A DNA stretch of 64,000 bases from Clostridium_AT radicumherbarum (GTDB lineage: Bacteria > Bacillota > Clostridia > Clostridiales > Clostridiaceae). A program made the translations under genes and the position numbers. The notes below the pieces were generated by a model that was given only the letters and a program-made list of their open reading frames with translations, searched no databases and was not told the DNA's origin. The stretch lies in the NCBI RefSeq assembly GCF_045310525.1, contig NZ_JBJHZY010000001.1, positions 496,001-560,000 of the forward strand. Direction: 5' to 3'. Position 1 is the first letter of the stretch. Every line of letters begins with the position of its first letter. This document shows, piece by piece, positions 18,001 through 26,671 of the stretch.

Positions 18001-18146
18001 GCAGCAACAATGTAGTACAAATAGGGACTCTTTCGAAGGCATATAATAATCTTACTGTTGGCAAGGACATAAATCAAGTTATTATCAACTGGGTTAGTAA
18101 CGGTGTAAAGCCTGTTATTTACGAATTAATTCCTACTTATGAGTAA
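15066..18146 (+). CDS. Secreted GH84 beta-N-acetylglucosaminidase (NagH/NagJ-like hyaluronidase)
   Basis: Exported glycosidase of 1026 residues that should remove beta-linked GlcNAc from glycans or O-GlcNAc glycoproteins. A Sec signal peptide ends near RPVLAVDA; an N-terminal GH20b-like domain covers about 40-190; the GH84 barrel starts at YRGAIEGFYGTPWSHQNR (about 196) and carries the catalytic pair Asp309-Asp310 in SILLDDID. Two tandem F5/8-type CBM32 domains follow (about 642-773 and 776-905), each ending IQVREFSV or LKVREFSV, then a third beta domain to the end. No LPXTG or SLH anchor is present. Start TTG 15066 follows AAAGGAAG. Family members include C. perfringens mu-toxin; toxicity is not implied. 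Confidence 0.92.
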   Translation: MNIKSSKRFVSIFAATAMVLSLIQFRPVLAVDALNSSGQYKLSISPTPQYVKENPGGFEITPKVGLVISDKTDPYALQVVKDSLKSSGVTSVEEKKASDPQVSNEVTVWVGGPSEIPETDKILESLDIEGPDNLKAEGYVLAIGKDHNGNRDIVLAGKDSTGTFYAAQSFSQIIRGNTHNIWVPCVEVRDYPVMQYRGAIEGFYGTPWSHQNRLDQIDFYGKMKMNTYIYAPKDDPYHRDKWKEPYPADKLAQLQELVNKAKENHVDFNFAISPGLSIRFSNDDDFKALVNKAQAMYDLGVRTFSILLDDIDSTLRDPQDKAMFGNDSNPPAAAQAYLLNRFEREFIKTHPGANPLETVPTEYYVARHTPYLDRLAELSDPEIVFMWTGPAVVPAAITADQAKTIKEVYKHPVLIWYNYPVNDYCRNQLLMGPEKGLDPALSENGIVGIISNPMNEAEASKIPVFTIADYNWNPKAYNSDDSWMRAMKDFGPNVVDSLYTFSDNARSSILSSQESTSLKPIADEFWNNFMDADLNALKKTSKALINEFQKVQKAPSDLRNNLQNKGFLTETDNYLTKLEALGTSGIAAVNMMTSLANKDTESTWKYRVELGKAYNQAKSINLVIGSKVIIPFIEKALNEYDKTVNTGKVKTFSTIGTYSDYTLDKMTDGNNNTWYWADRNPNTGDYFGIDLGKPTDIYTIHILMGKDTKATDYMRNAVVEYSLDNVNWTALTGQLSVPDITLNNISIKAQYVRLRCAKGYTPYWIQVREFSVGTTPLEVTSTLSSYNTYNNYTADRMTDNDPNTFYWTARSQKIGDYFGVDLGEPKDVKTVNILMGSPWRDTDYTKKGVVEYSLDNSTWTALTDTLTQREISLEGLSIKARYLRYRALQDDSDWLKVREFSVNRKAGDIAISGTPEGEKGFGLLNIADRDIDTAYKAAVLPAAGDKIVLDFPAVKTVTKLLILQDPEAISNAVVDVRDSSNNVVQIGTLSKAYNNLTVGKDINQVIINWVSNGVKPVIYELIPTYE

Positions 18147-18220
18147 ATTATAATAGGCCAACAAATATTTGGATTGAGTCCTAGTAGGATACTTAGCTAG
18201 TTGTATAATTAATTTTGTTA

Positions 18221-18264
18221 AAAACGCTGTGATTAGTTCGAATTACTAACTCACAGCGTTTTTT
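18221..18264 (+). terminator. Terminator of the GH84 gene
   Basis: AAAACGCTGTGA (18221-18232) pairs with TCACAGCGTTTT (18251-18262), with an inner TTAGT/ACTAA extension and trailing T residues. The remaining bases between 18146 and 18476 hold the MarR promoter and operator. Confidence 0.85.
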
Positions 18265-18374
18265 GTGATGCTAAAAATTATTGTATAGACAGCAAATTTT
18301 TTAATATAAGTTATTTTCTTCTTCTAATTATCATCATTCAAAGGTTAATTTATAATTTATCTTCTAAAAATATA

Positions 18375-18402
18375 TTGACTTGAATATGAATAATGATATA
18401 AT
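18375..18402 (+). promoter_or_regulatory. Promoter of the marR-ABC exporter operon
   Basis: TTGACT (18375-18380) and TATAAT (18397-18402), spacer 16 bp, just before the inverted repeat at 18401-18435. Confidence 0.7.
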
Positions 18403-18435
18403 TGTTCGTATGCGAATGAATCGAAAGCGAACAAT
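18401..18435 (+). promoter_or_regulatory. Candidate MarR operator
   Basis: ATTGTTCG (18401-18408) is the inverted complement of CGAACAAT (18428-18435), starting inside the -10 box; a nested TTCGTATGCGAA near-palindrome lies between. Position over the transcription start suggests autorepression by the MarR protein. Confidence 0.55.
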
Positions 18436-18475
18436 TATGATACGAAATAATTTTGTAAAATAATAGGAGGGCAAA

Positions 18476-18916
18476 ATGTATTTAAGTAATACAAATGTGG
18501 AAGCGGCAAGGCTTTTTTCTGAAGTAAGTAAAATTATAAAACAAACCATAAGGAAAAACTTTGTAGGTGCTGATGTAACCATTCCGCAAAGCATGGTACT
18601 TCATACACTATGTAAGTATGGAAAAATGAAGATCAGCGATATAAGTGAACAAATTCACCTAACCAACAGCACTGTTTCCGGTATAGTGGACAGATTAGAA
18701 AACCACGGACTGGTGGAAAGAACAAGAAATTGTGAAGACAGAAGAACAGTTTATGTAAATGTAACTAAAAAGTTCATTGACGAGTATAAAGGTCATAAGA
18801 AAATAGAAGAAAGCTTTTTGGATTTACTTAGTTCAGCTACTCCAGAAGAAATGGACAAGATAATTGATGGATTGAGCACATTAAAAAGAATATTAATTGA
18901 CAGAATGGAGAGGTAA
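18476..18916 (+). CDS. MarR-family repressor of the ABC exporter operon
   Basis: Winged-helix regulator of 146 residues. The recognition region reads MKISDISEQIHLTNSTVSGIVDRLENHGLVERTRNCEDRRTVYVNVT, the canonical MarR HTH plus wing with the DRR motif. ATG 18476 follows ATAGGAGGGCAAA. Its stop is 4 bp before the first exporter subunit. An inverted repeat over its own promoter fits autoregulation, so drug- or ligand-released repression of the exporter is the likely logic. Confidence 0.9.
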   Translation: MYLSNTNVEAARLFSEVSKIIKQTIRKNFVGADVTIPQSMVLHTLCKYGKMKISDISEQIHLTNSTVSGIVDRLENHGLVERTRNCEDRRTVYVNVTKKFIDEYKGHKKIEESFLDLLSSATPEEMDKIIDGLSTLKRILIDRMER

Positions 18917-18920
18917 CATT

Positions 18921-20648
18921 ATGTTAAGACTTTACAGATTTTTAAAGCCATATACTATTATGGTTATAGGTGTTGTAATTTTAGTAACCTTACAGGCTTT
19001 AGGAGACCTTTATCTTCCTACTTTGATGTCAGACATAATAAATGACGGTGTTATGCAGGGAGACACAAACAAGATTTTTCATATTGGCGGTGTGATGCTT
19101 CTGGTTGCTTTAGGAGGAGTTATTTGCTCAGTTATTGCCAGCTTATTGTCTTCCAGGTCTGCATCAGGCCTTGGGGAAATTATTCGAAATAAAGTATTCA
19201 GGAAGGTTGAGAGTTTTTCACTACATGAATTTGATAAATTTGGTACTGCAACATTAATTACAAGAACCACAAATGATATCACACAAATTCAAATGGTTAC
19301 CATTATGATAATGCGTATGATGATCAGTGCACCAATTATGTGCATAGGCGGTATTATAATGGCACTTAGAAAAGATGGGTCACTTACCTGGGTTTTAGGA
19401 GTTTCAATACCAGTTCTTATATTGGTTGTAGGAATAATAGCATCACAGATGATACCTCTTTTCAAAAAAGTACAGGTAAAGGTTGATAGAATAAATCTTG
19501 TCTTACGTGAAAAACTTACAGGAATCAGGGTTATACGTGCTTTTAATACAATAGACAAAGAAGCAAAGCGTTTTAATGAAGCTAATGTTGATCTTACAGA
19601 AAACTATATCAAGGTTAATAGAATTATGGCATTTATGATGCCATCCATAATGCTTATTATGAACTTTACTTCACTGGCAATTCTCTGGTTCGGTGGCAAA
19701 CGTATCAGTGAGGGAACACTGGATTTAGGTGCACTTTCTGCATTTACTCAATATGCAATGCAAATCATGATGTCAATGCTTATGCTTTCAATGATGTATA
19801 TCATGGTTCCACGTGCACAGGCTGCAGCAGCGAGAATTAATGAAGTACTTGATACTGTACCGGATATAACAGATGCAAAGAAAATTATGGACAAGTTTGA
19901 AGGCAGAGGATATGTTGAATTTAAAGATGTAACCTTCAATTATCAAGGAGCTGAAGAACCTGCTCTTAGAAACATTTCCTTTACTGCAAAACCTAATGAA
20001 GTCACTGCTATTATTGGAAGTACTGGCTCCGGCAAGTCTACATTAATAAATCTTATTCCAAGATTTTATGATATACAAAGTGGAAATATTTTAGTTGATG
20101 GTGTAGATGTAAGGGAGATTTCACAGGAAGACCTTCGAAAAAAGATAGGTTTCGTTCCTCAGAAGGCGGTTTTATTCTCAGGTACTATAGCTGATAATAT
20201 CAGATTCGGAAATGATAATGCAAGTGACGAAGAGGTTAGGCATGCCGCTGAAGTCGCGCAGGCAGCTGATTTTATTGAAAATATGGATGGAGGCTATTCT
20301 CACGAAATCGCTCAAGGTGGTACAAATGTTTCTGGTGGTCAAAAGCAGCGTCTCTCTATAGCACGTGCATTAGTCAGAAAGCCTGAAATATATATTTTTG
20401 ATGACAGTTTCTCTGCTTTAGACTTTAAAACAGATGCAAAGCTTAGGGCGGCACTTAAGAAGGAAACTTTGGATTCAACTGTGATTATTGTTGCCCAAAG
20501 AGTTGGTACAGTTATGGATGCAGATAGAATTATAGTTTTAGATGAAGGTTCTGTTGTAGGAATCGGAACTCATAAGGAATTACTTGAAAAGTGTGACGTT
20601 TACCGTGAAATTGTATCCTCACAACTTTCAGAGGAGGAAATAGCATGA
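18921..20648 (+). CDS. ABC exporter half-transporter with degenerate ATPase site (BmrC/YheI-like)
   Basis: Half-transporter of 575 residues: six-helix membrane domain then nucleotide-binding domain. Walker A is GSTGSGKST (about 366) and the signature VSGGQKQRLS (about 469). Walker B reads IYIFDDSFSALD, with Asp where the catalytic Glu should be, and the switch His is replaced by Gln in IIVAQRVGTV. This is the degenerate half of a heterodimeric exporter; its intact VSGGQ should complete the working site of the partner. ATG 18921 follows GAGAGG. The stop overlaps the partner start by 4 bp (ATGA), so the two are translationally coupled. Confidence 0.9.
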   Translation: MLRLYRFLKPYTIMVIGVVILVTLQALGDLYLPTLMSDIINDGVMQGDTNKIFHIGGVMLLVALGGVICSVIASLLSSRSASGLGEIIRNKVFRKVESFSLHEFDKFGTATLITRTTNDITQIQMVTIMIMRMMISAPIMCIGGIIMALRKDGSLTWVLGVSIPVLILVVGIIASQMIPLFKKVQVKVDRINLVLREKLTGIRVIRAFNTIDKEAKRFNEANVDLTENYIKVNRIMAFMMPSIMLIMNFTSLAILWFGGKRISEGTLDLGALSAFTQYAMQIMMSMLMLSMMYIMVPRAQAAAARINEVLDTVPDITDAKKIMDKFEGRGYVEFKDVTFNYQGAEEPALRNISFTAKPNEVTAIIGSTGSGKSTLINLIPRFYDIQSGNILVDGVDVREISQEDLRKKIGFVPQKAVLFSGTIADNIRFGNDNASDEEVRHAAEVAQAADFIENMDGGYSHEIAQGGTNVSGGQKQRLSIARALVRKPEIYIFDDSFSALDFKTDAKLRAALKKETLDSTVIIVAQRVGTVMDADRIIVLDEGSVVGIGTHKELLEKCDVYREIVSSQLSEEEIA

Positions 20649-23600
20649 GTGAAAACAGAGAAAGCAGTAAACCAGCAGGAGGCCGAAGGGGCGGACCAAT
20701 GGGTGGAATGGGAAGACCTGTAGAAAAAGCAAAGGACTTTAAAGGCTCCTTCAAAAGGCTTCTAGGATATTTAAAACCACATAAAACTAAGCTCGCAATT
20801 GTTCTTATATTTGCTATTTTAAGTACTACCTTTACAATAGCAGCTCCAAAAATAACAAGTAAGGCAATGAATAAATTGCAAAATGCTTACATGGCTCGTA
20901 AGATGTTATCTGAAATGGCAAAGGGTCAAAATAAAGCAATAGATCAAATGAACAGCAAAATGGGAGATGTTGAAAAAGAAGCTGTAGATAAAATTATTGA
21001 CAAAATGGCTGACGGTCAGAAAACAGCAGTAGATAAAATAACCACAAGTATGGGGGATGCTCAATCAAAAGCTGTTGATGAGATATATAAAAATATGGCA
21101 GTACAAGTGTATCAAGGTGTACTGACAGGACAGAAAACTGCCGTTGATAAAATAACTACTCAGATGGCAGCTGCTCAAAAGTCAATGGTTGATAAAATTA
21201 AGCAGCAAATGCAGCAGGCGCAGCAGGCAGCCCAAAATGGGATTCAGGTTCCTCAGCAAGACCCTGAGTCTTTGGCGGCCATTCAAAGCTTAATGCAGCT
21301 GCCCATGATTGATGCAACAAATGACAGAGCAACAAGAGTTAAAACTACTCTTCAGTTTATTGATATTCTTGAGGCTATGCCTGCAAATGGACAGATTGAT
21401 AAGGCTTCTCTTGCACCATTAAAGGAATTATTGAATATTCAAATGCTGGACAAAGCTAAGGTAGGAAATGATAAAGTTACTGTAATCAAAAAATTCATGA
21501 GTACTGCAAAGAAGCTGCCTGGAGGCAGCAGCGCACAAAGCTCAATGAGTCTTACTACGGCACAAATGAATGAGGTGTATAATAAAATTGCCAAGATGAC
21601 AGACTTTAGCGCTAAAACTTCAAGCTCAAATTCCAAGATGGATCAAAAGGCTGCGGATGCTGTAGAAAAATTGCTGAAGCTTCCATTGATAAACAACATT
21701 CAAGATACTGCAGAGAAGAAGAATACTTTAAATCAGCTAATTGATATATTCAAAGATATGCCTGATATGTCAAACAGCAGTAATACTTCAAGCTCTGGAA
21801 GCCAGATAAATAAGTCAGACCTACAGACTATTAAAGACTTATTGGCAGTGCCGGATATAAGCACAATTAATGATTCAAAAGAAAAGACTGCATCAGTAAT
21901 CAAATTGGTTGATGTACTTGGTAAAATGCCTAAGGTGGACAACGGTTCAAGTACACAATCAAATGACACAATGAATCCTGAAGAGCTTAATAGTGTAAAA
22001 GAATTATTAAGTTTACCAATGCTAAACTCAATAACTGACACTAATGAAAAAGCTAAAGTTACAAGCAAAATGCTTGATATATTCGGCAGCATGCCGGAGA
22101 TAGATACTACTAACAGTTCAAATTCAAAAAATAAAATAGATACAAAGAGTATAAAGTCAATTCAGGAGTTTATTGCACTTCCAAAGCTGGATACATTAAC
22201 CGATGCCAATCAAAGGGCTGATGTAACTAAGAAAATTTTGGATTTGGGAAGTGAATTGACAAAGACCATGGATAATGCTCCTACAGATCCAAAAGATAAT
22301 GTGAAGTTTACTGATGATCAAATAAAGTCAGTAATTACTGCAATAAGAGAAACAAATGGTGAATATGATTTCCACTATATTGGAATAATTGCGCTTATAC
22401 TAATAGGAATGTATGTAATAAGTGCATTATTCAGCTTGACAATGGGTCTTGTAATGTCAGGAGTTTCACAGAAGACAGTCCGTGATTTAAGGAGAGAGGT
22501 AGACGAAAAGCTTGCAAGGCTGCCGCTTAAGTACTTTGATATGCATGCTCATGGTGATATTTTAAGCCGTGTTACAAATGACGTTGATACTATTGCAACT
22601 ACTTTGCAGCAGAGCTTAACACAAATAATTACATCTGTTGTGTCTATAATCGGTTATATCATAATGATGCTTACAATCAGTCCTGTTTTAACACTTATTG
22701 TAATAGCTACTTTACCGCTGTATATTATAGCTACAGTTACTATTGCTAAGAAGTCACAGAAGTACTTTGCAGCTCAACAAAAGGAAATCGGCCTTATTAG
22801 CGGGCATGTAGAAGAAATGTACACAGGACATAAAATAGTAAAAGCTTTTGGACATGAAAAAGATTCAATAGAAGAGTTTGAAGCAATAAATAAAAGACTA
22901 AAAAATGCAGGCTGGAGAGCTCAATTTGTTTCAGGTATTATGTACCCGCTAATGAACTTTATAAGCAATATTGGTTATGTGGGAATAAGTATGGTAGGTG
23001 GTATTTGGATTACTAAGAGTATATTGGGTTTAGGAGATATACTTGCCTTTATTCAATATTCAAGATCCTTTACTATGCCTATAGTTCAAACTGCAAATAT
23101 AGCTAATATAATACAATCAACTGTAGCTTGTGCTGAACGTGTATTCGAAATATTGGATGAAGATGAGGAAATTCCTGACAACAGTGATGCTGTAGTACTG
23201 AAAAATCCAAAGGGAGAAGTTGCCTTTGAACATGTTGATTTTAGATATGTAGAAGATGTACCTCTAATAGAAGACATGAATTTGGAAGTGAAACAGGGAC
23301 ATACAATTGCCATTGTTGGACCTACAGGGGCAGGTAAAACAACACTTGTAAATCTGTTAATGCGTTTCTATGAGATAAATGCAGGTAAGATATCAATTGA
23401 CGGAATTAATATTAATGATATCAAACGAAGTGAATTGCGGAAGATGTTTGGTATGGTTCTTCAAGATACATGGCTGTACAATGGATCAATTAAAGACAAT
23501 ATAGCTTACGGTAAAGAAGAAGCTGCCATGGAAGACATTGTCCGAGCTGCAAAAGCTGCCCATGCTGACCACTTTATAAGAACACTGCCTCAAGGATATG

Positions 23601-23962
23601 ATACAATCCTAAATGAAGAAGGAACAAATATTTCGCAGGGGCAAAAGCAGCTCTTAACTATTGCACGTGCAATACTTGCAGATCCAACAATATTAATTCT
23701 TGATGAGGCTACTAGTAGTGTTGATACCAGAACAGAAGTATTAATACAAAAGGCTATGGCTAATTTAATGAAGGATAGAACAAGCTTTGTAATTGCCCAC
23801 AGACTTTCTACTATCCGTGACGCAGAGCTTATCTTAGTTATGAATAAGGGAAGAATTATTGAAATGGGTAATCACAAGGAATTGCTCAGCAAGGGTGGTT
23901 TCTATGCTGATCTATACAACAGCCAGTTCACAGGTGCTAACCTGGATAGTGAAGCTGTGTAA
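20645..23962 (+). CDS. ABC exporter half-transporter (BmrD/YheH-like) with a giant repetitive extracellular insertion
   Basis: Catalytic partner subunit, 1105 residues, where relatives have about 580-680. TM1 is near residues 50-70 and TM2 near 575-597; between them lies about 500 residues of hydrophilic insertion facing outward. It starts with seven units of a 15-residue repeat, M-A-x-x-Q-x-x-A-V-D-K-I-x-x-x, residues 91-200 (one unit has an 8-residue insertion), followed by about six 45-60-residue repeats of the form LKELLxLPxLxxIxD...VxKxLDILxxMP, residues 209-545, joined by Ser/Asn-rich linkers. The ATPase domain is complete: GPTGAGKTT, ILILDEATSSVD, FVIAHRLST; the signature is the variant ISQGQKQ. 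The first residues are Gly/Arg-rich. BmrD has an extracellular domain at the same place but far smaller. Confidence 0.92.
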   Translation: MSENRESSKPAGGRRGGPMGGMGRPVEKAKDFKGSFKRLLGYLKPHKTKLAIVLIFAILSTTFTIAAPKITSKAMNKLQNAYMARKMLSEMAKGQNKAIDQMNSKMGDVEKEAVDKIIDKMADGQKTAVDKITTSMGDAQSKAVDEIYKNMAVQVYQGVLTGQKTAVDKITTQMAAAQKSMVDKIKQQMQQAQQAAQNGIQVPQQDPESLAAIQSLMQLPMIDATNDRATRVKTTLQFIDILEAMPANGQIDKASLAPLKELLNIQMLDKAKVGNDKVTVIKKFMSTAKKLPGGSSAQSSMSLTTAQMNEVYNKIAKMTDFSAKTSSSNSKMDQKAADAVEKLLKLPLINNIQDTAEKKNTLNQLIDIFKDMPDMSNSSNTSSSGSQINKSDLQTIKDLLAVPDISTINDSKEKTASVIKLVDVLGKMPKVDNGSSTQSNDTMNPEELNSVKELLSLPMLNSITDTNEKAKVTSKMLDIFGSMPEIDTTNSSNSKNKIDTKSIKSIQEFIALPKLDTLTDANQRADVTKKILDLGSELTKTMDNAPTDPKDNVKFTDDQIKSVITAIRETNGEYDFHYIGIIALILIGMYVISALFSLTMGLVMSGVSQKTVRDLRREVDEKLARLPLKYFDMHAHGDILSRVTNDVDTIATTLQQSLTQIITSVVSIIGYIIMMLTISPVLTLIVIATLPLYIIATVTIAKKSQKYFAAQQKEIGLISGHVEEMYTGHKIVKAFGHEKDSIEEFEAINKRLKNAGWRAQFVSGIMYPLMNFISNIGYVGISMVGGIWITKSILGLGDILAFIQYSRSFTMPIVQTANIANIIQSTVACAERVFEILDEDEEIPDNSDAVVLKNPKGEVAFEHVDFRYVEDVPLIEDMNLEVKQGHTIAIVGPTGAGKTTLVNLLMRFYEINAGKISIDGININDIKRSELRKMFGMVLQDTWLYNGSIKDNIAYGKEEAAMEDIVRAAKAAHADHFIRTLPQGYDTILNEEGTNISQGQKQLLTIARAILADPTILILDEATSSVDTRTEVLIQKAMANLMKDRTSFVIAHRLSTIRDAELILVMNKGRIIEMGNHKELLSKGGFYADLYNSQFTGANLDSEAV

Positions 23963-23993
23963 TATATTTAAGATTAATTAAAAAGGTAAAATT

Positions 23994-24041
23994 AAGGTGA
24001 CTCTATGCATATATAAGACCACGTATGCATAGGGTCACTTT
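23994..24041 (+). terminator. Terminator of the exporter operon
   Basis: AAGGTGACTCTATGCATA (23994-24011) pairs with TATGCATAGGGTCACTTT through G-T tolerant pairing, then T-rich sequence. Confidence 0.7.
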
Positions 24042-24139
24042 TGATTTTATAATAAAATGTTTTTATATTGACTTATGATAAAAACTTTCCTAACATATAT
24101 AATATATATGAAAAGTCTTTAAACCATCAGGAGGTCAAA

Positions 24140-24607
24140 ATGGAAGTGAATAGCAGCACAGAGCAGTCAGCTAATGAATATATTGAAAAATTAATGATAC
24201 TTTATAGAGCCCTACTAAAGGATTTTAACGAATACTTCATAGAAAAGACAAAGGAGTTTGGTTTTTCAGGTTCACAATGGTTTTCCATAAATGCAATTTA
24301 TGAAAATCCAGGAATCAATCTTCAAGAATTAAGCAAAAAATTAAATTTATCAAAGAGTACTGTTTCGAGTTTAGTTGATAGATTAGTAGAGCAAGGATAT
24401 ATCATTCGAGAAATTCCTGAGGATAACCGTAGAATTGTAAAGTTATCCTTATCTAATTATTTTTATGAAAAATTCAATCTGAAAAATATTAGAAGTGAAT
24501 ATTTTGCTGATATTTCTAAAAATGCGTCAATTGAAGATTTAAAGGAAGTTGTAAATGGACTAGAAAAATTTCAGGAGCTTATCAATAAGAGTAAGTCTTT
24601 TAGATAA
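24140..24607 (+). CDS. MarR-family regulator
   Basis: Winged-helix regulator of 155 residues. The HTH is INLQELSKKLNLSKSTVSSLVDRLVEQGYIIREIPEDNRRIVKLSLS. ATG 24140 follows CAGGAGGTCAAA; an in-frame TTG at 24068 has no such site. Its own target is not obvious: the preceding exporter operon is closed by a terminator and the following degV gene is convergent. It may be a second drug-responsive repressor acting on the exporter or on distant genes. Confidence 0.87.
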   Translation: MEVNSSTEQSANEYIEKLMILYRALLKDFNEYFIEKTKEFGFSGSQWFSINAIYENPGINLQELSKKLNLSKSTVSSLVDRLVEQGYIIREIPEDNRRIVKLSLSNYFYEKFNLKNIRSEYFADISKNASIEDLKEVVNGLEKFQELINKSKSFR

Positions 24608-24653
24608 GCGTAATAAAGGCAGATGGTGGAGTATCTAAGAGTAATCTTACTTT

Positions 24654-25481
24654 TTAATAAAAGGATACAATCATACCACCTTTGCCTGCATAGGTTCCCA
24701 TAGTTGCACCCATATAATTTATAATTACATCCTTGGGATTATATTTATTTATAATCTCATCTCTTAAATACTCTGCATCCTCAAGGTTATCTATATGAGT
24801 GATTCCAAACACCGTATCTTTAAAATCAGTTTTTCTTTCTCCAATTAATTCTATTGTTCTTTTTAAGAACTTTTTCTTACCACGGACTTTTTCAGTTAAT
24901 TTTACTTTTCCCTCATCGTTTTCAAGTAAAACCTTGATATCAAGTACCTTGGCTAATGAACCTTGAAATTTGCTGAGACGGCCGCCTTTAACAATGTTTT
25001 CTAAGGTATCTAATAAAATTAATATATTTGAATGTTTACGATATTCCATAAGATATTCAACTATTTTTTCTATGGATAATCCTTCATCAGCAAGCTTTCT
25101 CGCTGCTATTAACTGAAGGCCATGAGCCAATGACCCTGCTAAGGTATCAAAAACAGTTACATCGACCTGAGACATATCTCTTCCAATGCAAGCTGATTGG
25201 TAAGTTCCGCTTAGCCCTGAAGATATTGTAAGGCAGAGAATTGGACCCTTACTAGCTAAAGTTTTAAATAAATCTGCAAAGGCTCCTGGCGAAGGTTGAG
25301 AAGTTTTTGGCAGCTCTTTAGAATTATTAAGCATTGTGTGAAAGTCCTGCGGCGTTAAATCAATTCCTTCTTGATATTCCTTACCATCAATGGTTATAGT
25401 TAAAGGCACTACGTGAATGTCATATTTATCAATAAGCTCCTTAGGTAAATCAGCAGAACTGTCTGTAACTAACTGAATCAT
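24654..25481 (-). CDS. DegV-family fatty-acid-binding protein (FakB-like)
   Basis: A 275-residue DegV protein; in other Firmicutes such proteins (FakB) hold a fatty acid for phosphorylation by the kinase FakA. It opens MIQLVTDSSADLPKELI and has the family motif LTISSGLSGTYQSA and the conserved central NILILLDTLENIVKGGRLSKFQG. I place the start at ATG 25481, where the DegV fold begins; a GTG nine bases upstream is an alternative with a slightly better spaced AAGG. No fakA is nearby. It converges on the MarR gene. Confidence 0.88.
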   Translation of the reverse strand: MIQLVTDSSADLPKELIDKYDIHVVPLTITIDGKEYQEGIDLTPQDFHTMLNNSKELPKTSQPSPGAFADLFKTLASKGPILCLTISSGLSGTYQSACIGRDMSQVDVTVFDTLAGSLAHGLQLIAARKLADEGLSIEKIVEYLMEYRKHSNILILLDTLENIVKGGRLSKFQGSLAKVLDIKVLLENDEGKVKLTEKVRGKKKFLKRTIELIGERKTDFKDTVFGITHIDNLEDAEYLRDEIINKYNPKDVIINYMGATMGTYAGKGGMIVSFY

Positions 25482-25657
25482 CTTAATCACAACCTTACTT
25501 TTGTATTTTATAGGCATACTATATATAAATAATTTTCATTCTAAAATTTGGTATTATCTACTCTAATTATACCACTTATAGCATGAAATTTATCAATAGT
25601 GGACATGCATCTTAAAATAAAATATGTTATTATAAGATAGGAAAAATAACTATATAC

Positions 25658-25706
25658 AATAAAGCATTATCTAAGAATTTTTTGCAAGACTGATGCTTTA
25701 TTTTTT
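25658..25706 (+). terminator. Terminator-like hairpin upstream of the Cof phosphatase gene
   Basis: AATAAAGCAT (25658-25667) pairs perfectly with ATGCTTTATT (25693-25702) across a 25-nt loop, followed by TTTTTT. It lies 27 bp before the next gene, so it may attenuate that gene rather than end another. Confidence 0.55.
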
Positions 25707-25732
25707 AATGCTATTATTTAAGGAGATTTAAA

Positions 25733-26530
25733 ATGGGAAAAAAAGCAGTATTTTTTGATGTTGATGGAACTTTAATAGATTGTGTTAATGGAATGAATTA
25801 CGTACTAGATTCTACAAAGGAAGCTATTAATAAAATTAAGAGAAATGGAGATCTAGCAGTACTAGCTACTGGAAGACCAAAGTCTTTTTTATACGATGAA
25901 ATTACAAAGCTAGACTTTGATGCATATATAACCTCTAATGGTGCATATGTAGAACTTGATGGTAAAGCTATATACAATAGAACCATTGATAAAGAAACTA
26001 TAGATAAAGTTATTTCAATGTGCCAAGTAGAGAATATGGACTATGTATTTGAGGGTCAAGAGCTTTCCTATTTTTCAGACTTTAACTCTAAAAATATAAA
26101 ACAATTAGTAAGTGCCTTTTCTATACAAAAAAGATGCTTAACTGATAAAGCAGAAAGCAAAGATATTTCAGCAAATAAAATGGTATTGATTTTTGATAAT
26201 GAAAGACAAAAGGAAATTAGTTTTGAGCTGCTTAAGGATCAGTTTACCTTTATGAGACACCCAGGTGAAAACTCCTATGATATATACTTCAAGGATTGCA
26301 CAAAGGCAGATGGTATAAAAAGACTGATAGATTATCTTAACATTAAATTAGAAGATACCTTTGCCTTCGGTGATGGAATTAATGATATTGAAATGCTGCA
26401 AACAGTAGGCTGTGGTATAGCCATGGGTAATGCAAATGAAAAATTAAAAAAAGTTGCAAACTTAGTTACCGATGATGTTTTTTCTCATGGCATATATAAC
26501 GCTCTTATTAGTCTTCAGCTTATTGCATAG
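25733..26530 (+). CDS. Cof-type HAD-superfamily phosphatase
   Basis: Cytoplasmic sugar-phosphate or nucleotide-type phosphatase of 265 residues. Motif I is FFDVDGTLI with the nucleophilic Asp, motif II ATGRPKSF, the cap domain starts after TSNGAYVEL, motif III is the Lys of CTKADGIKRLI, and motif IV is FGDGINDIEMLQTVGCGIAMGNA. This is the Cof/YkrA subfamily. ATG follows AAGGAGATTTAAA. The substrate cannot be predicted from sequence. Confidence 0.88.
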   Translation: MGKKAVFFDVDGTLIDCVNGMNYVLDSTKEAINKIKRNGDLAVLATGRPKSFLYDEITKLDFDAYITSNGAYVELDGKAIYNRTIDKETIDKVISMCQVENMDYVFEGQELSYFSDFNSKNIKQLVSAFSIQKRCLTDKAESKDISANKMVLIFDNERQKEISFELLKDQFTFMRHPGENSYDIYFKDCTKADGIKRLIDYLNIKLEDTFAFGDGINDIEMLQTVGCGIAMGNANEKLKKVANLVTDDVFSHGIYNALISLQLIA

Positions 26531-26574
26531 GAGGCCCCTATCTGCCTAAATATGATTCTTTACCGATACTATAA

Positions 26575-26610
26575 GGTTCTAGCAATTTTTGCTAGGACCA
26601 TTTCTTTTTT
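26575..26610 (+). terminator. Terminator after the Cof phosphatase gene
   Basis: GGTTCTAGCA pairs with TGCTAGGACC (one G-T) around a TTTT-type loop, then ATTTCTTTTTT. Confidence 0.8.
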
Positions 26611-26671
26611 ACTAATAGTGGAAAGTATATTATAATATATTTGTTACTCATAATTTTTTTGAGGTGGTATT

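Noticed and set aside
24062..24110. Promoter for the second marR gene (TTGACT ... TATAAT)
   Set aside because: The boxes are 24 bp apart, too far for a sigma-A promoter.
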